From Gordonia sp. KTR9 (GTDB lineage: Bacteria; Actinomycetota; Actinomycetes; Mycobacteriales; Mycobacteriaceae), in NCBI RefSeq assembly GCF_000143885.2, contig NC_018581.1, positions 4,030,001-4,094,000 of the forward strand: DNA of 64,000 bases, read 5' to 3'. Shown in pieces: positions 61,073-64,000 of this stretch (positions within the stretch are counted from its first letter, which is position 1; every line of letters starts with the position of its first letter). The notes beneath the pieces were generated by a model. That model did not search any database. It was not told where the DNA came from and was given only the letters and a program-made list of their open reading frames with translations. A program made the translations under genes and the position numbers.

Positions 61073-62851
61073 ATGAGCACACCCATGTCCCGCCGGGACC
61101 TCGAGTTCCTGCTGTACGAATGGCTCGATGTCGAGTCCCTGACCTCGCGCGACCGGTTCGCCGCGCACTCACGCGAGACCTTCGACGCCGTACTCGAACT
61201 CAGCGCCGACATCGCGATGAAGTGCTTCGCACCCGCCAACAAGATCGGCGACGCCAACGAGCCCTACATCGGCGACGACGGCAAGGTCGTGCTGCCCGAC
61301 GAGATCGTCGCCGGGCTCGCCGAGTACCGCAAGGCAGGCCTGATCTCCGCCTCCTTCGACGAGGAACTCGGCGGCATGCAATTGCCGACCGTCATCCGCC
61401 AGGCATCGGCCGTGTGGTTCCAGGCCGCCAACGCCGCCATGTCGTCGTACAACTTCCTCACCATGGGCAACGCCAACCTGCTCGCCGAATACGCCACCGA
61501 GGAGCAGCGCGAGACCTGGGTCCGTCCCCTCGTCGAAGGCCGCTTCTCCGGCACGATGTGCCTGTCCGAACCGCAGGCCGGGTCGTCGCTGGCCGACATC
61601 ACCACCAAGGCCGAACCCGCAGGCGACGGCACCTACCGGATCACCGGCACCAAGATGTGGATCTCGGCCGGCGACCACGAACTCACCGAGAACATCGTCC
61701 ACCTCGTCCTGGCGAAGATCCCCGGTGGTGGCCCCGGCGTCAAGGGCATCTCACTGTTCATCGTGCCCAAGTACCTCGCCGACGGGACCCGCAACGACGT
61801 CGCGCTCGTCGGCCTCAACCACAAGATGGGCAACCGCGCCACCACCAACACCCTGCTCAACTTCGGCGACGGCACGTTCGCCGCCGACCCGACATCCGGC
61901 GCTGTTGGTTACCTGGTCGGCGAGGAGCACCGCGGCCTCTCCTACATGTTCCACATGATGAACGAGGCGCGCATCGGTGTCGGATTCCTCGCCACCGCAC
62001 TGGGTTACGCCGGTTACCGGGCCTCACTCGAGTACGCGAAAGTGCGCACGCAAGGCCGGCCCGTCGACCAGAAAGACCCCTCGACCAAGCCGGTCCCGAT
62101 CATCGAACACGCCGACGTGCGCCGCATGCTGCTCGCCCAGAAGTCCTATGTCGAGGGCTCTCTCGCGTTCGGGCTGTACTGCAGCACCCTCGTCGACGAG
62201 GCGGCGACCGCGACCGACCCCGCCGAACGCGATCGGTTGAACCTGTTGCTCGAGGTGCTCACCCCGATCGCGAAGAGCTGGCCCTCCCAATGGTGTCTCG
62301 AGGCCAACAGCCTCGCGATCCAGGTCCACGGCGGTTACGGCTACACCCGCGAATTCGACGTCGAACAGTACTACCGGGACAACCGGCTCAACCCGATCCA
62401 CGAAGGCGCACACGGCATCCACGGACTCGACCTCCTCGGGCGCAAGGTGATCATGCAGGGCGGCGCCGGACTCGCCGGCCTGGCCCAGACCATCGAGACC
62501 ACCGTCGGACGCGCACGTGGGGTCGACGGACTCGCCGATCACGCCGAGGCGCTGCACTCCGCGGTGGACCGCCTGGTGAAGGTGACCGCCCACATCTGGT
62601 CGGCAGGCGACCCCAAGCTGTCACTGGCCAACGCGACCGTCTACCTGGAGACGGCCGGACACATCGTGATCGCCTGGATGTGGCTCGAGCAGCTCCTCGC
62701 GGTCGGCACCCGGACCGGCGATTTCTACGACGGCAAACGTGCTGCCGCGCAGTACTTCTTCCGGTATGAGCTCCCCAAGACCGGTCCCCAGCTCGACCTG
62801 CTGACCGCCCTCGACCGCACGACTCTCGACGTCGAACCCGCCTGGTTCTGA
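61073..62851 (+). CDS. Acyl-CoA dehydrogenase with extended C-terminus
   Basis: A 592-residue flavoprotein dehydrogenase. The FAD/substrate motif GTMCLSEPQAGSSLADITT and the C-terminal QVHGGYGYTREFDVEQYYRD are diagnostic. An additional helical domain of about 120 residues (acyl-CoA dehydrogenase C-terminal type) brings it to the roughly 600-residue fadE subclass. It should oxidise a CoA thioester to the 2-enoyl form. ATG 61073 has GAGGAA upstream. It follows the regulator by 150 bases and is followed by an SDR; chain-length preference is unknown. Confidence 0.92.
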   Translation: MSTPMSRRDLEFLLYEWLDVESLTSRDRFAAHSRETFDAVLELSADIAMKCFAPANKIGDANEPYIGDDGKVVLPDEIVAGLAEYRKAGLISASFDEELGGMQLPTVIRQASAVWFQAANAAMSSYNFLTMGNANLLAEYATEEQRETWVRPLVEGRFSGTMCLSEPQAGSSLADITTKAEPAGDGTYRITGTKMWISAGDHELTENIVHLVLAKIPGGGPGVKGISLFIVPKYLADGTRNDVALVGLNHKMGNRATTNTLLNFGDGTFAADPTSGAVGYLVGEEHRGLSYMFHMMNEARIGVGFLATALGYAGYRASLEYAKVRTQGRPVDQKDPSTKPVPIIEHADVRRMLLAQKSYVEGSLAFGLYCSTLVDEAATATDPAERDRLNLLLEVLTPIAKSWPSQWCLEANSLAIQVHGGYGYTREFDVEQYYRDNRLNPIHEGAHGIHGLDLLGRKVIMQGGAGLAGLAQTIETTVGRARGVDGLADHAEALHSAVDRLVKVTAHIWSAGDPKLSLANATVYLETAGHIVIAWMWLEQLLAVGTRTGDFYDGKRAAAQYFFRYELPKTGPQLDLLTALDRTTLDVEPAWF

Positions 62852-62915
62852 CGCCTTTTCCTGCCGGCCGGCGCACCGCGTCGGACGTCTTGCCGAGTAC
62901 CCAAGGGAGACAACG

Positions 62916-63677
62916 ATGTCCGTGATGGATCTGTTCGACACCACCGGCAAGGTGGTCATCGTGACCGGCGCCTCGTCCGGGCTGGGGGTCTCGTTCGCGC
63001 GTGGCTTCGCCGAGGCCGGCGCGGACGTGGTGCTCGCCGCCCGGCGGGCGGAGAAGCTCGCCGACACCGCCGCGGCGGTCGAGGCGCTGGGACGCAAGGC
63101 GCTGGTGGTGCCCGCCGACGTGGCCGACCCCGACCAGTGTCAGCGCGTCGTCGACGCCGCGATGGAAACCTTCGGCAAGGTCGATGTGCTCATCAACAAC
63201 GCCGGTGTCGGGACGGCATTCCCCGCGACCCGCGAGACACCCGAACAGTTCCGCGGGGTCATCGACGTCAACCTCAACGGCTCCTACTGGATGGCCCAGG
63301 CCTGCGGGCGGGTCATGCAGCCGGGTAGCGCGATCATCAACATCTCGTCGATCCTGGGCATCACCACGGCCGGCTTGCCGCAGGCGGCCTACGCCGCGAG
63401 CAAGGCAGGAGTCATCGGTCTCACCCGCGATCTCGCCCAGCAGTGGGGCGCGCGCAAGGGCATTCGCGTCAACGCCATCGCCCCCGGTTTCTTCGAGAGC
63501 GAGATGACCGACACCTATCAGCCGGGGTACCTCGACTCCCAGATGCCACGGGTCCTGCTCGGCCGGACCGGACACGGGGAAGAGCTCGCGGCCACCGCGA
63601 TCTGGCTGGCCTCGGCCGCCGCCGGATACGTCACCGGCCAGACACTCCCCGTCGACGGCGGGATCACGGTCACCTAG
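62916..63677 (+). CDS. Short-chain dehydrogenase/reductase
   Basis: A 253-residue classical SDR. It has the cofactor motif TGASSGLGVSFA, NNAG, catalytic Ser in NISSILG, YAASKAG (Tyr-x-x-x-Lys), and PGFFESEMT. FabG-like length and the terminal GQTLPVDGGITVT suggest oxidation/reduction of a hydroxyacyl or similar alcohol. RRAEKL after the second strand suggests NADP use. ATG 62916 has AAGGGAGA upstream. It is 64 bases after the acyl-CoA dehydrogenase gene, so probably in the same operon. Confidence 0.9.
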   Translation: MSVMDLFDTTGKVVIVTGASSGLGVSFARGFAEAGADVVLAARRAEKLADTAAAVEALGRKALVVPADVADPDQCQRVVDAAMETFGKVDVLINNAGVGTAFPATRETPEQFRGVIDVNLNGSYWMAQACGRVMQPGSAIINISSILGITTAGLPQAAYAASKAGVIGLTRDLAQQWGARKGIRVNAIAPGFFESEMTDTYQPGYLDSQMPRVLLGRTGHGEELAATAIWLASAAAGYVTGQTLPVDGGITVT

Positions 63678-63730
63678 CGCGACGTCGGTCCGACGGCGAC
63701 ACCGGCTCTTCCACAACTAGACTGACGGCA

Positions 63731-64000
63731 ATGGACCCCTCATCTGATCCACCGCTGCCGGCGCACTCCGAGGTACACCCGACCCTGCGCGAGCCGGCGA
63801 ACCGGGTCGATCCGCGCGCCAAGACCCTGTGGCGCATCGGCCCTCTCGTCCTCGGTGTACTCGGCGTCGTCGCCGCCGTCGTGGTGGCCGTGGTCGTCGA
63901 CGAGGCGCGTTGGGCCGCGGTGCTCGGGGCCATTCTCATCGCCGTGCTCGCAGTCGTCTACACCGCTGTCGTCCCGGTGTGGCGCTACCGTTTTCACCGG
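63731..64000 (+). CDS. PH-domain (bPH2) membrane protein, N-terminal part
   Basis: The first 90 codons of a gene that runs off the right edge. It has an acidic/Pro-rich start (MDPSSDPPLPAHSEVHPTLREPANRVDPRAKTLWRIGP), two transmembrane helices (LVLGVLGVVAAVVVAVVV and WAAVLGAILIAVLAVVYTAVVPVW), then RYRFHR. This layout is typical of DUF304/YdbS-like bacterial PH-domain proteins. The diagnostic PH domain is outside the window, so the family call is tentative. ATG 63731 has TAGACT seven bases upstream (63718-63723), indicating a leaderless transcript. Confidence 0.7.
   Translation, partial: MDPSSDPPLPAHSEVHPTLREPANRVDPRAKTLWRIGPLVLGVLGVVAAVVVAVVVDEARWAAVLGAILIAVLAVVYTAVVPVWRYRFHR

Overview
The window is high-GC actinobacterial DNA. 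It most resembles a mycolic-acid-containing genus related to Mycobacterium and Rhodococcus, with Gordonia as my best guess. Two things point there. First, the gene order of roughly the first 29 kb follows, from memory, the Mycobacterium tuberculosis block Rv3201c-Rv3226c (adnB-adnA, lipV-like, alkyltransferase-like, moeZ, DUF3152, TetR, DUF3107, rhlE, ParA, whiB1, pdtaS, biotinyl carrier, rshA-sigH, SRAP). Second, a complete prmABCD propane monooxygenase operon of the Gordonia/Rhodococcus type lies at the right. The genus is inferred, not proven.

Layout. 1-4.8 kb: recombination nuclease-helicase adnAB plus two small enzymes. 4.8-11.3 kb: a leftward nitrite-assimilation operon (narK-nirB-nirD-HemD/winged-helix fusion-CbiX), which is extra relative to the M. 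tuberculosis order. 11.5-23.5 kb: core genes (MoeZ sulfur transfer, DUF3152, TetR, DUF3107, RhlE, ParA, lipid kinase, MFS). 23.5-29.2 kb: regulators whiB1, pdtaS and sigH-rshA, the 24-residue ribosomal protein bL37, YbaK and SRAP. 29.2-38.3 kb: accessory metabolism (Baeyer-Villiger-type monooxygenase, MFS, malQ, FAD oxidase, SDR), an LpqH-like lipoprotein and an orphan ParA. 38.7-46.2 kb: a secreted protein, an uncharacterised three-gene membrane cluster, NUDIX, aminotransferase and a beta-lactamase-fold hydrolase. 46.2-64 kb: the propane-oxidation region.

Propane region. An FAD oxidase and a GAF-LuxR regulator precede prmA (hydroxylase large subunit with all six diiron ligands), prmB (reductase), prmC (small subunit) and prmD (coupling protein). 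An amidohydrolase, a MIP18-domain protein, an alcohol dehydrogenase and a dedicated GroEL-like chaperonin follow. Next come a degenerate NtrC-type regulator, an acyl-CoA dehydrogenase and an SDR. PrmABCD should hydroxylate propane, the dehydrogenase should oxidise the alcohol, the chaperonin should fold PrmA, and the two regulators probably control expression. A motif shared by the prm promoter and the NtrC-type gene's leader suggests one regulon.

Non-coding structure is unusually rich. REP-like arrays sit in two intercistronic gaps of the prm operon (51117-51350 and 56972-57117), with a related copy at 29103-29173. A 17-bp perfect hairpin lies between prmD and the amidohydrolase, and palindromes occur at several promoters. 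Many genes have a -10-like hexamer only 6-8 bases before the start codon, suggesting leaderless transcripts. No tRNA, rRNA, CRISPR array, insertion sequence or prophage was seen. Family assignments rest on motifs and remembered homologues; no database search was run.
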